From Candidatus Cloacimonadota bacterium (GTDB lineage Bacteria; Cloacimonadota; Cloacimonadia; JGIOTU-2): a stretch of 59,689 nucleotides of DNA. Position 1 is the first letter of the stretch, and every line of letters starts with the position of its first letter. Below the pieces are notes generated by a model. The model had not been told where the DNA came from. It ran no database searches and saw nothing but the letters and a program-made list of their open reading frames with translations. Location of the stretch: the NCBI GenBank assembly GCA_016932035.1, contig JAFGDR010000052.1, positions 1 to 59,689 of the forward strand. Reading direction: 5' to 3'. Both the position numbers and the translations under genes were made by a program. This document shows positions 1-9,954 of the stretch, piece after piece.

Positions 1-118
1 ATTTACTGTCAAATTTTTTAACTCAGTATCGTTGATAATATTCCACAAGAAAAAAAATTGACGAAAAAAACTGTATCAAGCTAACCAACCTACACATAAA
101 CTGTTTTTAGGAGTTACT

Positions 119-2602
119 ATGGAATATCCATTTAGAGAGATTGAGAAACGCTGGCAGAAGATATGGGAAGAGAATCGTACATTTTATGTCGATATTGATG
201 ACCCAAGAGAGAAGTTTTATCTCTTGTCCATGTTCCCATATCCCTCGGGTGTCCTCCATATGGGGCATGTTTCGAACTACTCGATAGCAGATGCGATAGC
301 ACGTTACAATATTATGAATGGATATAAAGTTCTCCAACCTATGGGATACGATAGCTTCGGTATGCCAGCAGAAAACTATGCAATCGAGCATAACTCACAT
401 CCGGAGATCACAACGCATGAAAATATCGATAAAATGCGGAAGCAGTTCAAGATGTGCGGTTTTGGTTATGATTGGGATCGAGAGGTGATCACCTGCGACG
501 CCGACTATTACAGATGGAACCAGTGGTTCTTTCTGAAAATGTTTGAGATGGGACTTATCTATAAGAAATCCTCCTATGTGAACTGGTGCCCGAGCTGTCA
601 AACCGTTCTTGCAAATGAACAAGCTGAAGGTGGTATCTGCTGGAGGTGCGATTCAAAAGTAGAACAAAAAGAGATCGAACAATGGTTCATTAAGATCACT
701 GATTATGCAGAAGAACTTCTGGATCATACAAAATTGAAAAACTGGCCCCAACGCGTCATTACCATGCAGAAGAACTGGATCGGAAAAAGTTACGGAACCC
801 AGATCGTATTTAAAATGGCAAACGAAGACCATGAAATACCTGTCTTCACTACACGCCCCGATACTATATTTGGTTGTACATACATGGTCATTGCTGCAGA
901 GCATCCATCAATAGAGATCTTCCTGGAAAACAATCCTCACGAAAAAGAAATTCGAGAGTTTATTAATAAAGTCATTAACGAAGACAAGATTGAACGAACG
1001 GCTGAAGATACTGAAAAGATTGGTATCTTTACCGGAAAATATGCTATCAATCCCGTCAATGGTGAAAAAATTCCTATCTGGATCGGGAACTATGTGGTTA
1101 TGGATTATGGAACCGGAGCAGTCATGTGTGTGCCTGCACATGATCAGCGAGACTTTGAATTTGCACATAAATATGATCTACCGATTCGTATTGTGATACA
1201 GAATCCAGAAAAAACACTCACTTTGGAAACGATGACGGAAGCTTATATCGATGACGGAGTCCTGGTTGATTCGTATCCCTTCAATGATATGCAAAACCGT
1301 AAGGCAATAGAGAAGATAACTGAATGGATGGATGAGAAAGGATATGGATATAAGACGGTGAACTATCGTCTAAGAGACTGGGGTATTTCACGCCAGCGCT
1401 ATTGGGGTACGCCGATCCCTGTTATTTACTGTAAGGAATGCGGAGCAGTTCCGGTTCCCGAAGACGACCTTCCTGTGAGGCTTCCCAAGGATGTGGCTGT
1501 TGGCAAAACGCGGAAAAATCCATTGCTCTCAGTACCTGAATTTCTCAATACGACCTGCCCGAAATGCGGTGGTCCTGCTACAAGAGAAACGGATACGATG
1601 GATACATTTTTTGATTCATCCTGGTATTATGCCCGTTTCTGTGATGCACATAATGACAATGTTCCTTTCGAGAAGAATAAGGCAAATTACTGGCTTCCGG
1701 TCGACCAATACATCGGCGGGATCGAGCATGCCTGCATGCACCTGCTCTATGCGCGCTTCTTCCATAAGTTCATGAGAGATATCGGGCTTGTGACTACCAA
1801 CGAGCCGTTCACCAACCTTCTTACACAGGGCATGGTCACCAAAGACGGTGCTAAAATGTCGAAATCAAAAGGGAATGCCGTCGATCCGCAGGAATACATA
1901 GATCGATACGGTTCTGATACTTTACGCGTTTTCATGCTCTTTGCATCACCGCCGGAAAAGGATGTCGAATGGAACGACGAAGGTGTCAAAGGTGCTTTCC
2001 GTTTTCTGAATCGGGTTTGGATGCTCTTTAATGAGAAGCAGGATTTCATGAAAAGTATTCAGGGAACCTCTCATGAAGATTCTGAAATACCAACCGATGC
2101 TAAAGAATTGCGTTACAGCACACATCTTACAATAAAGAAAGTAACAGAAGATATTGTTGAAAGAATGCAGTTCAACACGGCGATTGCAGCGATCATGGAG
2201 CATCTGAACAACATCACAGCTTTCCAGTGTGATGAAAACAGTGACCCATCTATACAGGCGGTTTATTATGAATCAATAGCCGCATTGCCAAAACTGCTTC
2301 AACCCTTTGCTCCTCATCTTTCAGAAGAAATCTGGGCAATGCTCGGTAATGAAACAAGCATTCTTGCTTCGACCTGGATTTCATATAATGAAAAATACCT
2401 GGTTCAGGATCAGGCAACCTACGTTATTCAAATAAACGGGAAGCTGCGCAGTAAGATCGTTGTTGGAATGGACACACCAAAAGAGGAAGTTGAAAAAATT
2501 GCCCTGGCAGACGAAAAGGTGTTGAAATATACAGAAGGAAAAAAGATCATAAAAATAATCATCATTCCTAAGAAATTAGTGAATATCGTTGTTAAAGATT
2601 AA
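119..2602 (+). CDS. leuS: Leucyl-tRNA synthetase
   Basis: Cytoplasmic class I aminoacyl-tRNA synthetase that charges tRNA-Leu. The 827-residue protein is close to the usual bacterial length. It has the HIGH-type motif (HMGH, after PYPSG) near residue 47, a cysteine cluster CPSC...CWRC near 160-180 that may bind zinc, and a CP1 editing domain with TTRPDTIFG and the conserved Asp in AHDQRD. The KMSKS loop is intact (KMSKSKGN) and is followed by the anticodon-binding domain. The retained editing Asp suggests that hydrolysis of mischarged tRNA is active. The start is supported by AGGAG at 110-114, five bases before the ATG. It appears to head a three-gene run with rsmA and sppA. Identification is certain. 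Confidence 0.97.
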   Translation: MEYPFREIEKRWQKIWEENRTFYVDIDDPREKFYLLSMFPYPSGVLHMGHVSNYSIADAIARYNIMNGYKVLQPMGYDSFGMPAENYAIEHNSHPEITTHENIDKMRKQFKMCGFGYDWDREVITCDADYYRWNQWFFLKMFEMGLIYKKSSYVNWCPSCQTVLANEQAEGGICWRCDSKVEQKEIEQWFIKITDYAEELLDHTKLKNWPQRVITMQKNWIGKSYGTQIVFKMANEDHEIPVFTTRPDTIFGCTYMVIAAEHPSIEIFLENNPHEKEIREFINKVINEDKIERTAEDTEKIGIFTGKYAINPVNGEKIPIWIGNYVVMDYGTGAVMCVPAHDQRDFEFAHKYDLPIRIVIQNPEKTLTLETMTEAYIDDGVLVDSYPFNDMQNRKAIEKITEWMDEKGYGYKTVNYRLRDWGISRQRYWGTPIPVIYCKECGAVPVPEDDLPVRLPKDVAVGKTRKNPLLSVPEFLNTTCPKCGGPATRETDTMDTFFDSSWYYARFCDAHNDNVPFEKNKANYWLPVDQYIGGIEHACMHLLYARFFHKFMRDIGLVTTNEPFTNLLTQGMVTKDGAKMSKSKGNAVDPQEYIDRYGSDTLRVFMLFASPPEKDVEWNDEGVKGAFRFLNRVWMLFNEKQDFMKSIQGTSHEDSEIPTDAKELRYSTHLTIKKVTEDIVERMQFNTAIAAIMEHLNNITAFQCDENSDPSIQAVYYESIAALPKLLQPFAPHLSEEIWAMLGNETSILASTWISYNEKYLVQDQATYVIQINGKLRSKIVVGMDTPKEEVEKIALADEKVLKYTEGKKIIKIIIIPKKLVNIVVKD

Positions 2603-2603
2603 T

Positions 2604-3395
2604 GTGATACGCAAAAAGAAATCACTGGGGCAACATTTTCTTGCTGATGAAAACATCGCACGAAAAATTGTCCGTGTTGCGGGTGTTCACAAAGATGATA
2701 TTGTATGGGAAATCGGTCCGGGAAGCGGAATGCTGACGAGATTACTTCTTGAAAAGTGCAAAGACCTTATTGCTTTCGAGATCGATAATGAGTGGTTCGT
2801 TTATCTGCAATCTCAATATAAAGACACAAATCTCTCGCTGGTTAACAATGATATACTTCTTATAAACTTCAAGGACTATTATCATAATGAAAAAGTGAAG
2901 ATCGTAGCTAATCTGCCATACCAGATCACATCCCCGGTTCTCTTCAAAATACTTGAAAACAGAAATCTTTTCAGTAGTATTACAGTGATGATCCAGAACG
3001 AAGTTGCGGATCGGCTTTGTGCACCATCGGGTAATAAAGAGTATGGAAAACTCAGCATAAAATTACAACTCTATTTCACGATCAAAAAGATGTTCGTTGT
3101 ATCTGTGCACGTTTTTCGTCCACCTCCTAAAGTGAATTCAGCTATTGTTCAACTCATACCCAGGAAGGACGTTCCTTATATTATTGATCATGAAAATTTA
3201 TGGGAACTTATCGATATGGTTTTTAATCAAAGGCGAAAGATGCTGCGTGCGAGTTTACGGTCCTATCTTCCTGAAATGACGTATCAAAAATTGTCTCAAT
3301 CAAAATTCGATCTTACGCAGCGCCCGGAAGAATTATCCATTTCTGAATTCGTTGAACTATCAAATTATATACAAACAATAGAAAAAGGGGCATAA
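2604..3395 (+). CDS. rsmA: 16S rRNA (adenine(1518)-N6/adenine(1519)-N6)-dimethyltransferase
   Basis: KsgA/Dim1-family methyltransferase that dimethylates two adjacent adenines near the 3' end of 16S rRNA during 30S maturation. Visible motifs are the N-terminal SLGQHFL, the SAM-binding EIGPGSGMLT and the catalytic NLPY followed by QITSPVLF. The C-terminal helical domain carries FNQRRKMLR. The start is uncertain. A TTG at 2589 lies inside leuS and a GTG at 2604 starts two bases after the leuS stop. I chose GTG because it gives the usual short N-terminus before KKKSLGQHF. The ATG overlapping the leuS stop runs straight into a stop codon. The tight junction suggests translational coupling to leuS. 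Confidence 0.93.
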   Translation: MIRKKKSLGQHFLADENIARKIVRVAGVHKDDIVWEIGPGSGMLTRLLLEKCKDLIAFEIDNEWFVYLQSQYKDTNLSLVNNDILLINFKDYYHNEKVKIVANLPYQITSPVLFKILENRNLFSSITVMIQNEVADRLCAPSGNKEYGKLSIKLQLYFTIKKMFVVSVHVFRPPPKVNSAIVQLIPRKDVPYIIDHENLWELIDMVFNQRRKMLRASLRSYLPEMTYQKLSQSKFDLTQRPEELSISEFVELSNYIQTIEKGA

Positions 3396-3396
3396 T

Positions 3397-5136
3397 ATGA
3401 AAACCTTTGGAAAAGTCGTACTATGGACATTTGCTGTCATCGGTGTGCTGATGATATTGCTGATCATCATTGTTGCATCATCGCTGCCATCAAAACCGAA
3501 AGTGAAAATCCATGATAATACCTATCTCGAACTTTCTCTTGGCGGGATTCATTACGATTATAATGAATATGAAAATGTGTTTTTCATTCAAGAAGCGATG
3601 TCGATTGGAGATATGTGCCGAAAGATTGATGCTGCAATAGAAGATCCGCGCATTGATGGAATCATCATAAAACCGGGTATGTATATGGGAGGATGGGCGT
3701 TGACCACCGAACTCCGTCAAAAACTCATCGAATTCAAGGAGAGCGGAAAGAACCTTTTTGCCTATATAGATTATACTTTCGATAAAGGATATTATCTTGC
3801 GTCTGTTGCAGAAAAGGTGTATCTCAATCCGAGCTCAACATGCGGTATTGTTCTGAGCGGTATCGGTATTGAGCTGAACTATTATGAAGGTCTGCTGGAC
3901 AAGATCGGTGTCGGAATGACGGTTCTTCATGTTGGAAAATTCAAAGGCACCGGAGAGATGTTCGACCGCAAAACCATGTCACCAGAACTGGAAGAGGATC
4001 TTACAAATCTTGTGGACGAACTCTATCAGGTTTATATATCCGATCTCATGGAGAGCAGGGGATTAAGTTCAGAACAAATTACTGAAGTATTTGATAAACG
4101 CGAAGAATATTTTATTTCTGGTTCTCAGGCACTTGATATGGGGTTGGTGGACCATCTTGGGAATGACCAGGATTTCGATGCACTCATCGTCAAAGATCAC
4201 CCGACCCTTAAACTCGATCTCTATGAACGACATAAACGAAAGTTTGCATATAATAAAATCGCAATTGTTTACGTTCAGGGAGGAATTACCTTTGCAGAAG
4301 CCGGAGTCATGGAGCGTAATTACCGCAGGATCACCATGGGAAAAACGATAAAACTTCTTGACCGAATCGAGAAAATGAATTCTGTGAAAGGGCTTGTTTT
4401 TCGTGTCGATAGCGGCGGAGGCAGCTCGTATGTATCCGATATTATTCTCGACAAGCTTATTGAGTTAAACGAGAAAATTCCTGTGGTGGTATCGATGGGA
4501 AATGTTGCTGCATCCGGAGGATATTGGATTTCAAGTCTGTCTGACTATATTTTTGCGCAACCAAACACGATCACCGGCTCGATCGGTGTTGTCGGCATGA
4601 TCCCGAACTGGCAGCAGCTTCGAGAGTGGGCAGAAGTCAATACATTCCAGATAAAACGGGGTAGATATTCGCAGTTCTTATCACCTAACTTCGCACCATC
4701 ACCCCAGGACATCAATGCACTTAAAAAGGACATGGACAGCATTTATCTCGAATTTAAAGATCTTGTTGCACGGGGCAGGCATCTTCCCCTAACGGATGTT
4801 GAAGAGATTGCGCAGGGCAAGGTGTGGATAGGCGAACAGGCAGTAAAAAATGGTCTTGTGGATGAACTTGGTGGTCTAGATGATGCGATTGTAAAAGCTG
4901 CAGAACTGGCAGAACTGGATGAGTATGCAACGCTTGTTTTTCCTGAAAAGAAAACGTTGATGGATATTATTCTTAACCGTGAACTCTCACTCTCTGCTGT
5001 AACACTGTTGAAATTATCCGATATGATGAGCAGCAATCCGTTTGCTGATGATGTCTCTCAAATATTGGATCTGATTACCACAGTTCAGGGCGAACCTGTT
5101 CAGCTAAGGATACCTTATTCTTTCAAAATACAATAA
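3397..5136 (+). CDS. sppA: Signal peptide peptidase SppA, long (67K-type) form
   Basis: Membrane-anchored serine protease that degrades signal peptides left after secretion. One N-terminal transmembrane helix (residues about 7-28) is followed by two tandem S49 domains, as in the roughly 600-residue double-domain SppA. The expected dyad is visible: Lys in GKFKGTGEMF (about residue 183) in the first domain and Ser in AASGGYW (about residue 373) in the second. The gene begins one base after the rsmA stop, with AAAGGGG upstream as ribosome-binding site, and ends before a hairpin terminator. It is probably co-transcribed with leuS and rsmA. In a genome exporting many signal-peptide proteins, its housekeeping role is plausible. 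Confidence 0.93.
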   Translation: MKTFGKVVLWTFAVIGVLMILLIIIVASSLPSKPKVKIHDNTYLELSLGGIHYDYNEYENVFFIQEAMSIGDMCRKIDAAIEDPRIDGIIIKPGMYMGGWALTTELRQKLIEFKESGKNLFAYIDYTFDKGYYLASVAEKVYLNPSSTCGIVLSGIGIELNYYEGLLDKIGVGMTVLHVGKFKGTGEMFDRKTMSPELEEDLTNLVDELYQVYISDLMESRGLSSEQITEVFDKREEYFISGSQALDMGLVDHLGNDQDFDALIVKDHPTLKLDLYERHKRKFAYNKIAIVYVQGGITFAEAGVMERNYRRITMGKTIKLLDRIEKMNSVKGLVFRVDSGGGSSYVSDIILDKLIELNEKIPVVVSMGNVAASGGYWISSLSDYIFAQPNTITGSIGVVGMIPNWQQLREWAEVNTFQIKRGRYSQFLSPNFAPSPQDINALKKDMDSIYLEFKDLVARGRHLPLTDVEEIAQGKVWIGEQAVKNGLVDELGGLDDAIVKAAELAELDEYATLVFPEKKTLMDIILNRELSLSAVTLLKLSDMMSSNPFADDVSQILDLITTVQGEPVQLRIPYSFKIQ

Positions 5137-5137
5137 A

Positions 5138-5162
5138 AAAAGGGAGCTTTCTGCTCCCTTTC
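5138..5162. terminator. Bidirectional hairpin terminator
   Basis: A 9-bp stem AAAGGGAGC/GCTCCCTTT encloses TTTCT between the convergent sppA and the secreted-protein gene at 5166-6695. On the minus strand the stem is followed by seven T residues, so it should be the stronger terminator for the leftward gene. On the plus strand the trailing T tract is only three bases. Confidence 0.8.
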
Positions 5163-5165
5163 GTG

Positions 5166-6695
5166 TTATCGTAATAAAAGTATTTTTTGTGAATCTATAA
5201 ATCGATTTTCGCTTGTCAGTGTGCAGAAATAGATACCGCTTTTTACTTCTTCTCCTGTTTCATCTTTTCCATCCCACGTTACTTCGATAGAGAGATGAGG
5301 GGAAGAGGTGAAGGGGAGTTTTCTGATGAGCTGTCCTTTAATATTATAGATCTTTATCTCTGTCTGCTGCGGCATATCGGGGAGAAGCCGGGTGGCTTTA
5401 TTATACTTCAAGATCGTCGATTTAGAGAACGGATTGGGGTAAACTGATATGAAAGAGGATCGTTCTGGGATTTCATCGTTAGCGCTTGTAATATAAACGA
5501 CATTTGATTGTACTTCGTATTGTCCGTCATCAAAGATTGCCTGAGCATGAGATGAGATCTGTGATGAATGAAGTGTCAGGGAAAAAAGGCTGCCGGTTTC
5601 GTATGAGTGATCGATTGGGATCAATTGATATTCTGAATCATAGTCTTCATCAACGACAAGTTTGCGTACGACTGGAAGATTATTATCAGGGTCAGTGTAG
5701 GTAACTGAAAATGTGATCGAATCATATTGTGAGTAAAAAGTTAGATCGGACAGTTGAGGAGGTGTGTTTGTACCGATCGTTCGTTCTTCATGCGTTGGAT
5801 AAAAGAGCACTGCCGGCGTTGAATCATTGATCGTGAAAAGTGGGTTGATATTAATCGTCGCAGTGAGTGCATCCAGAGCAAGGCAGCCGAAGCTGTTGGG
5901 CCAGGGACCGAACTGCGGATCGGATGTGAGGTCGTCTATATTGCATGACATATAGAGCTTTCCATTATAAACCTGGGCTTGTATGTTTCCTATTTGTGCA
6001 TATGAGGAATCCGTAATATCTCCTTTATAAAGCCCTGTTTGTATTAAAGATGGAATATTTGCATAAACTAACGCATAACCGACCGAATCTGTGGTCTCGG
6101 GATTTATGAGTCCAACTATGTAGGCATACCATGGTGGTAGTAAGGGGATTGTGCTATATTGAGGCCATTGTGTGTCATTATTATTCAGCGTGAAATAAAA
6201 CTTATCATCCGAATAAGAGCCCCAGAATTCTGTAAGATCGAGAAATGAACTTCCAATCTGATCTCCGGTTGCTTCCTGGCATAGTTCGATCATATAATTG
6301 TCCGAAGGGGGAAATTGATCAAGGGTATTTTTCGGTGTCATGGAAAGATACACGTTCAGAAAATAACCGGCTATCGTTGCCTGGATGTTTGACTGCAGCC
6401 CGTAGCGAATTGAACCCGAACCGGGTAGTGTTGCTGTTTGCGCAAGTGTGTTCATATATCCCGGCAAATATAATGGTGCCATGTCTTCAAATGACCAACT
6501 TTGCTGGTCGTTCGTTGAGTAGAAAAGCAAGGTTGCACAGGAATCAATGGCAATAGAATCGATGTCCACATTGACCTCGATATCGCTGTTCGGTACCAGC
6601 GCTGAGGTGCAAAAATTGTCCCATAAATGAATTCCCTGGGCAACAAGAGAAAGCTGGAAGAATAGAAACAAAAACAGCACTAATAATTTCTTCAT
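5166..6695 (-). CDS. Secreted protein of unknown function with C-terminal T9SS type A sorting domain
   Basis: A 509-residue protein with an N-terminal signal peptide (MKKLLVLFLFLFFQLSLVAQ). The body, about residues 20-420, is unrecognised and acidic. It contains alternating beta-type segments consistent with Ig-like or jelly-roll folds, including TDPDNNLPVVRKLVVDED-type sequence. The last roughly 80 residues are a T9SS sorting domain (VYPNPFSKST ... IYNIKGQLIRKLP ... WDGKDETG ... SGIYF ... KILLLR). It should therefore be exported across the inner membrane by Sec and then delivered outside by T9SS. It lies eight bases downstream of the M1 aminopeptidase gene, so the two are probably one operon. 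Its C-terminal coding DNA is almost the same as that of the gene at 33877-35598. Confidence 0.85.
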   Translation of the reverse strand: MKKLLVLFLFLFFQLSLVAQGIHLWDNFCTSALVPNSDIEVNVDIDSIAIDSCATLLFYSTNDQQSWSFEDMAPLYLPGYMNTLAQTATLPGSGSIRYGLQSNIQATIAGYFLNVYLSMTPKNTLDQFPPSDNYMIELCQEATGDQIGSSFLDLTEFWGSYSDDKFYFTLNNNDTQWPQYSTIPLLPPWYAYIVGLINPETTDSVGYALVYANIPSLIQTGLYKGDITDSSYAQIGNIQAQVYNGKLYMSCNIDDLTSDPQFGPWPNSFGCLALDALTATININPLFTINDSTPAVLFYPTHEERTIGTNTPPQLSDLTFYSQYDSITFSVTYTDPDNNLPVVRKLVVDEDYDSEYQLIPIDHSYETGSLFSLTLHSSQISSHAQAIFDDGQYEVQSNVVYITSANDEIPERSSFISVYPNPFSKSTILKYNKATRLLPDMPQQTEIKIYNIKGQLIRKLPFTSSPHLSIEVTWDGKDETGEEVKSGIYFCTLTSENRFIDSQKILLLR

Positions 6696-6703
6696 ATAAT
6701 ACC

Positions 6704-9616
6704 TTACTTGAGCAATAGTAATTTGTTTATGAAAGTCTTGTCCTGTGTGTCAAGCTTATAGAAATACACTCCACTTTTTACTTCATAACCATTTTCATCT
6801 CTCCCATCCCAAACTACTTCGACAAAGCGACAAGGCGAAGAAGCGAAAATAGGTAATTCTCGAACTAATTGTCCTTTTATGTTGTAAATTGTAATCTCAG
6901 TGTTCTCTGTGATCTCTGAGGTGTTGCTAAACTTAATAATAGTCGAGGTAGAGAAGGGATTGGGTAAGCAGGTGAGGATTGGCAATGAGTGATCTGGTTC
7001 GTCATCATTTGCAACACATTCCCCGAAGTCGATCATCAGAGCAGTTAAAAATTCCTGCACCGTTGTAAGCTCCATAAAGTAAAGAGGAAACCCAAGAACA
7101 ACTGCAGCTTTATCTTGTTTATCATCAACAATCCCAACTACTTTTCCGGTATTTGTGCCGGATTCTGAGCTATAGGTGTAAAGCGTATTTTCGGTCTCGG
7201 CATCTGGAAATTCTACAATATAGTTCCACTTATCATTCCATGCAGGAAGGATCGTTCCATTCACATCAATATAGGGATAGCCGTCCTCACCGACTGCTCC
7301 CAGAAAATCCAGATCATTAATAATGATTGTTTCTTCAAAACCGTAATAATGATGAAAAAATGATTCCGGGATATAATCAGCAGTTTTCCAACCGCAAATG
7401 AGCACATGTGCGCCGCTGACGAGCATAGCATTGAGATTCTGTATATTATCCTCGATGAATTTTTCATTCATATCCTCATCATGCCAAATCACAGTCGAGT
7501 AATTCGCCAGGAAGCTTAGATCAGGCTCTCCTTGATCTTCATAATCATATTGTGTGATCTGGAAATGGGTGAGGGCATCAGCATAGAAATTATCGACCGT
7601 ACTGTCTGTCGGTGTAATAGGACCACCGGAACCGTTCTTTGTTTCATCTACGACGAGAATTCCCTGGTCCATAGGAAAGTTAATCGGTGTAGCTGACAGG
7701 ATATTTGAATGCTCTGTCTCGCCGGAGAAATAACCAGAAACAACGCCATATGAAATTTTGTAATAATATGTCGTACCATTAATGACATCTGTATCAATGT
7801 ACTCAAGCTGGTCACCGGGAACAGTTGCAATGATTATGAAATCTTCAGAAGCATCTTCGCTTCTATACAAATTGAACATGCCCTGCGAGACAACATCCGG
7901 GAATTCCTCCCACATGAGAGAAACCACAGAATTGCCTGCCAGGGCAGAGGTAAGTTCGGGGACAATATAGGTGCTTCCACGGTCCAGTATCCATGAATCG
8001 GGATCAAATTCGATATCCTGTATGCCGTCGCTAACAGTGTATTGTGCGGAGGTGAATTCGGGACCTGTCTCCACGAGAATGGTTTCTGTACCTGATGAGG
8101 TTTCTACACCAAAGGGAATGGTCATGTAGAACTGGCTCGAAGTTGGAGAGGTCGATCTGCTGATCATTACCAAATTGGGATCGCGAGAAGAACCGGTTCC
8201 TATCAAGTAAGAATACTCGAAACTCGGAATGCCGCTACCGTAGATCCACGCATCGAAATAGTCGTCGAAATCCTCACCGGAGATGTCTTCACAAACATTT
8301 TGAAAATCCTCAGTGATTACGCACCTGCTATGATATTGCTGGAAATAGGTCTGGATGATATCGAAGAAAGTACTGTCACCAACTGCAAGGCGGATCATAT
8401 GGAGGAAAGAAGCAGGTTTTTCATACGTAGCAGGCGTGAAGTAATTGAGATAGGAAGGATCGTAAACCGTATGGGGCGTACTACCAGCCCAGCTGAGATA
8501 GTAGTTGTGATATGAGGTCTGCACATAATCGCACATCGCATCATAGCCATCTGTTCCTTCGATATAGAGGGCTTCGGAATAGGTTGCAAACCCCTCAGAG
8601 AGCCATACATCTTTCCATGTGAGTGGTGTCAGGCAGTCACCGAACCACATGTGTCCCAATTCATGCACAAAGATCATCTCGTAGGTTTCATTACCTGTAA
8701 TCAGCCCATTGCCAATCGACGTCATGGTTTGATGCTCCATACCACCATAACCTCCAAAAACGTTACATTCTGCAGCACCGTATTTTTGCCAGGGGTAGTC
8801 TCCGAATCGATCTTCGTAAATGCCCATTGCAGTTGGAATGCACGCAAAGTCCGTCTGGGCAGCATTATAGTGTCCCGGATATACATAATTTATAATCGGC
8901 ACCCCAGAATATGTCTGCTCAAAGGTGGCATAAGACCCAATACAGAGTGAGACAAGGTATGTCGCGATTTGTCCGGTGTTGTTCCACGTGAAAGTTTTTG
9001 TTCCATTGCCATTGTCAACTTCACTTTCCAGCAGACCGTTGGATGCGACGAGGTTATCGTCTGGAACAGTGATGATCATCTTCGTAGTTGCCTTATCCCA
9101 TGGATGGTCATACCCGGGCCACCAGTAACGGGCACCGTTTGGATCAGAATAGGTATATATATATGATGACCAGTGAATACCGGTGCTGTACCCATCATTG
9201 CTGAGGATGGGGAATCCTTCGTAAAAAACGCGAGTAGTAAAGACGTCACCTGTTGAATATGACTGACCAAGACTGATCGTTATCATGCCATCATTATATG
9301 TATATGCTGCCGATGCTTCGTTTACATAAACATCAGTTACGGAAAGACTTTCCAGTTCGTATGACACTTCAGTGAGTCCATCTTCGGTTGCTTCGACCTG
9401 TGCGATGACATCTCCCTCTATATAGTGTGTCGAGGGGAAGAGCTGTATTGAAATATCATAGTGCAGCATATCGAAGCCGTGTAATGAATCAGCCCTGCCT
9501 GTGTACATTTGTGATGGCGTATTTGGCTTGTGGAAGAGTTCACGAGGAAGATAGCCTGCAGAGAGGAATGATGTTATGAAAATTATAAATAACACAATTA
9601 TTACATTTTTTTTCAT
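6704..9616 (-). CDS. Secreted M1-family zinc aminopeptidase with T9SS sorting domain
   Basis: A 970-residue exported metallopeptidase. A signal peptide (about residues 1-20) is followed by an M1 N-terminal beta domain and the gluzincin domain. That domain has exopeptidase motif GGMEH (about 291-295), zinc motif HELGH (318-322) and the third ligand Glu in SEGFAT (about 341). Downstream come a fibronectin-like segment with LYRSED ... YYYKISYG, a further unassigned region of about 200 residues, and a T9SS sorting domain ending in NKLLLLK. M1 enzymes remove N-terminal residues from peptides. The sorting domain implies that this one acts at the cell surface or in the medium. The start ATG follows GGAGG. 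Family assignment is firm; substrate preference is unknown. Confidence 0.93.
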   Translation of the reverse strand: MKKNVIIVLFIIFITSFLSAGYLPRELFHKPNTPSQMYTGRADSLHGFDMLHYDISIQLFPSTHYIEGDVIAQVEATEDGLTEVSYELESLSVTDVYVNEASAAYTYNDGMITISLGQSYSTGDVFTTRVFYEGFPILSNDGYSTGIHWSSYIYTYSDPNGARYWWPGYDHPWDKATTKMIITVPDDNLVASNGLLESEVDNGNGTKTFTWNNTGQIATYLVSLCIGSYATFEQTYSGVPIINYVYPGHYNAAQTDFACIPTAMGIYEDRFGDYPWQKYGAAECNVFGGYGGMEHQTMTSIGNGLITGNETYEMIFVHELGHMWFGDCLTPLTWKDVWLSEGFATYSEALYIEGTDGYDAMCDYVQTSYHNYYLSWAGSTPHTVYDPSYLNYFTPATYEKPASFLHMIRLAVGDSTFFDIIQTYFQQYHSRCVITEDFQNVCEDISGEDFDDYFDAWIYGSGIPSFEYSYLIGTGSSRDPNLVMISRSTSPTSSQFYMTIPFGVETSSGTETILVETGPEFTSAQYTVSDGIQDIEFDPDSWILDRGSTYIVPELTSALAGNSVVSLMWEEFPDVVSQGMFNLYRSEDASEDFIIIATVPGDQLEYIDTDVINGTTYYYKISYGVVSGYFSGETEHSNILSATPINFPMDQGILVVDETKNGSGGPITPTDSTVDNFYADALTHFQITQYDYEDQGEPDLSFLANYSTVIWHDEDMNEKFIEDNIQNLNAMLVSGAHVLICGWKTADYIPESFFHHYYGFEETIIINDLDFLGAVGEDGYPYIDVNGTILPAWNDKWNYIVEFPDAETENTLYTYSSESGTNTGKVVGIVDDKQDKAAVVLGFPLYFMELTTVQEFLTALMIDFGECVANDDEPDHSLPILTCLPNPFSTSTIIKFSNTSEITENTEITIYNIKGQLVRELPIFASSPCRFVEVVWDGRDENGYEVKSGVYFYKLDTQDKTFINKLLLLK

Positions 9617-9661
9617 ATGACCTCCGATTTGATAACCGAAAAATTTTATTTAACTATTTAT

Positions 9662-9829
9662 TTAGAGTTCTATCTCGTCAACTTTAAGAACACCTTTTCC
9701 TATTTCGAGATATGTCATTGAAGAATATGGGTATGAGTCCGAATCGAGTATTCGGGAATCATTTCCATAATGATCAAGATTACTCAATAGTATTATACAA
9801 CATTTTGGGTTAAGAAAGAATTGTTGTTT
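9662..9829 (-). pseudogene. Possible decayed gene remnant in the gene-free stretch 9617-9954
   Basis: The 338 bases between the M1 aminopeptidase and the PPC-domain gene have no good gene. On the minus strand a 55-codon frame with no usable ATG near its beginning runs from 9829 to a TAA at 9662 and ends in TYLEIGKGVLKVDEIEL. Its composition (Gly, Lys, Asp and aliphatics in protein-like order) looks coding. Immediately upstream, in another frame, a GTG-started segment beginning KKHKCVRISEPENIHF ends near 9827. Together they could be one gene broken by a frameshift. I do not recognise the family. The segment also contains TTGACG (9676-9681), which could serve as the -35 element of the downstream aminopeptidase. 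Confidence 0.3.
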
Positions 9830-9911
9830 CTATATGTATTATTTGTTACGAAATGAATATTTTCAGGTTCACTAATACGAACGCACTTATGCTTTTTCAC
9901 CTTTAGTCTTA

Positions 9912-9942
9912 AAAGAAGCAGCCCGATCAAATGACTGGGCTG
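9912..9942 (-). terminator. Hairpin terminator after the PPC-domain gene
   Basis: Reading leftward, CAGCCC ... GGGCTG forms a 6-bp GC-rich stem with a 12-base loop, followed by CTTCTTTT. It lies 13 bases beyond the stop codon of the gene at 9955-10374 and probably ends the M14/SerA-like/PPC transcript. Confidence 0.65.
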
Positions 9943-9954
9943 ATTGCAATAATC

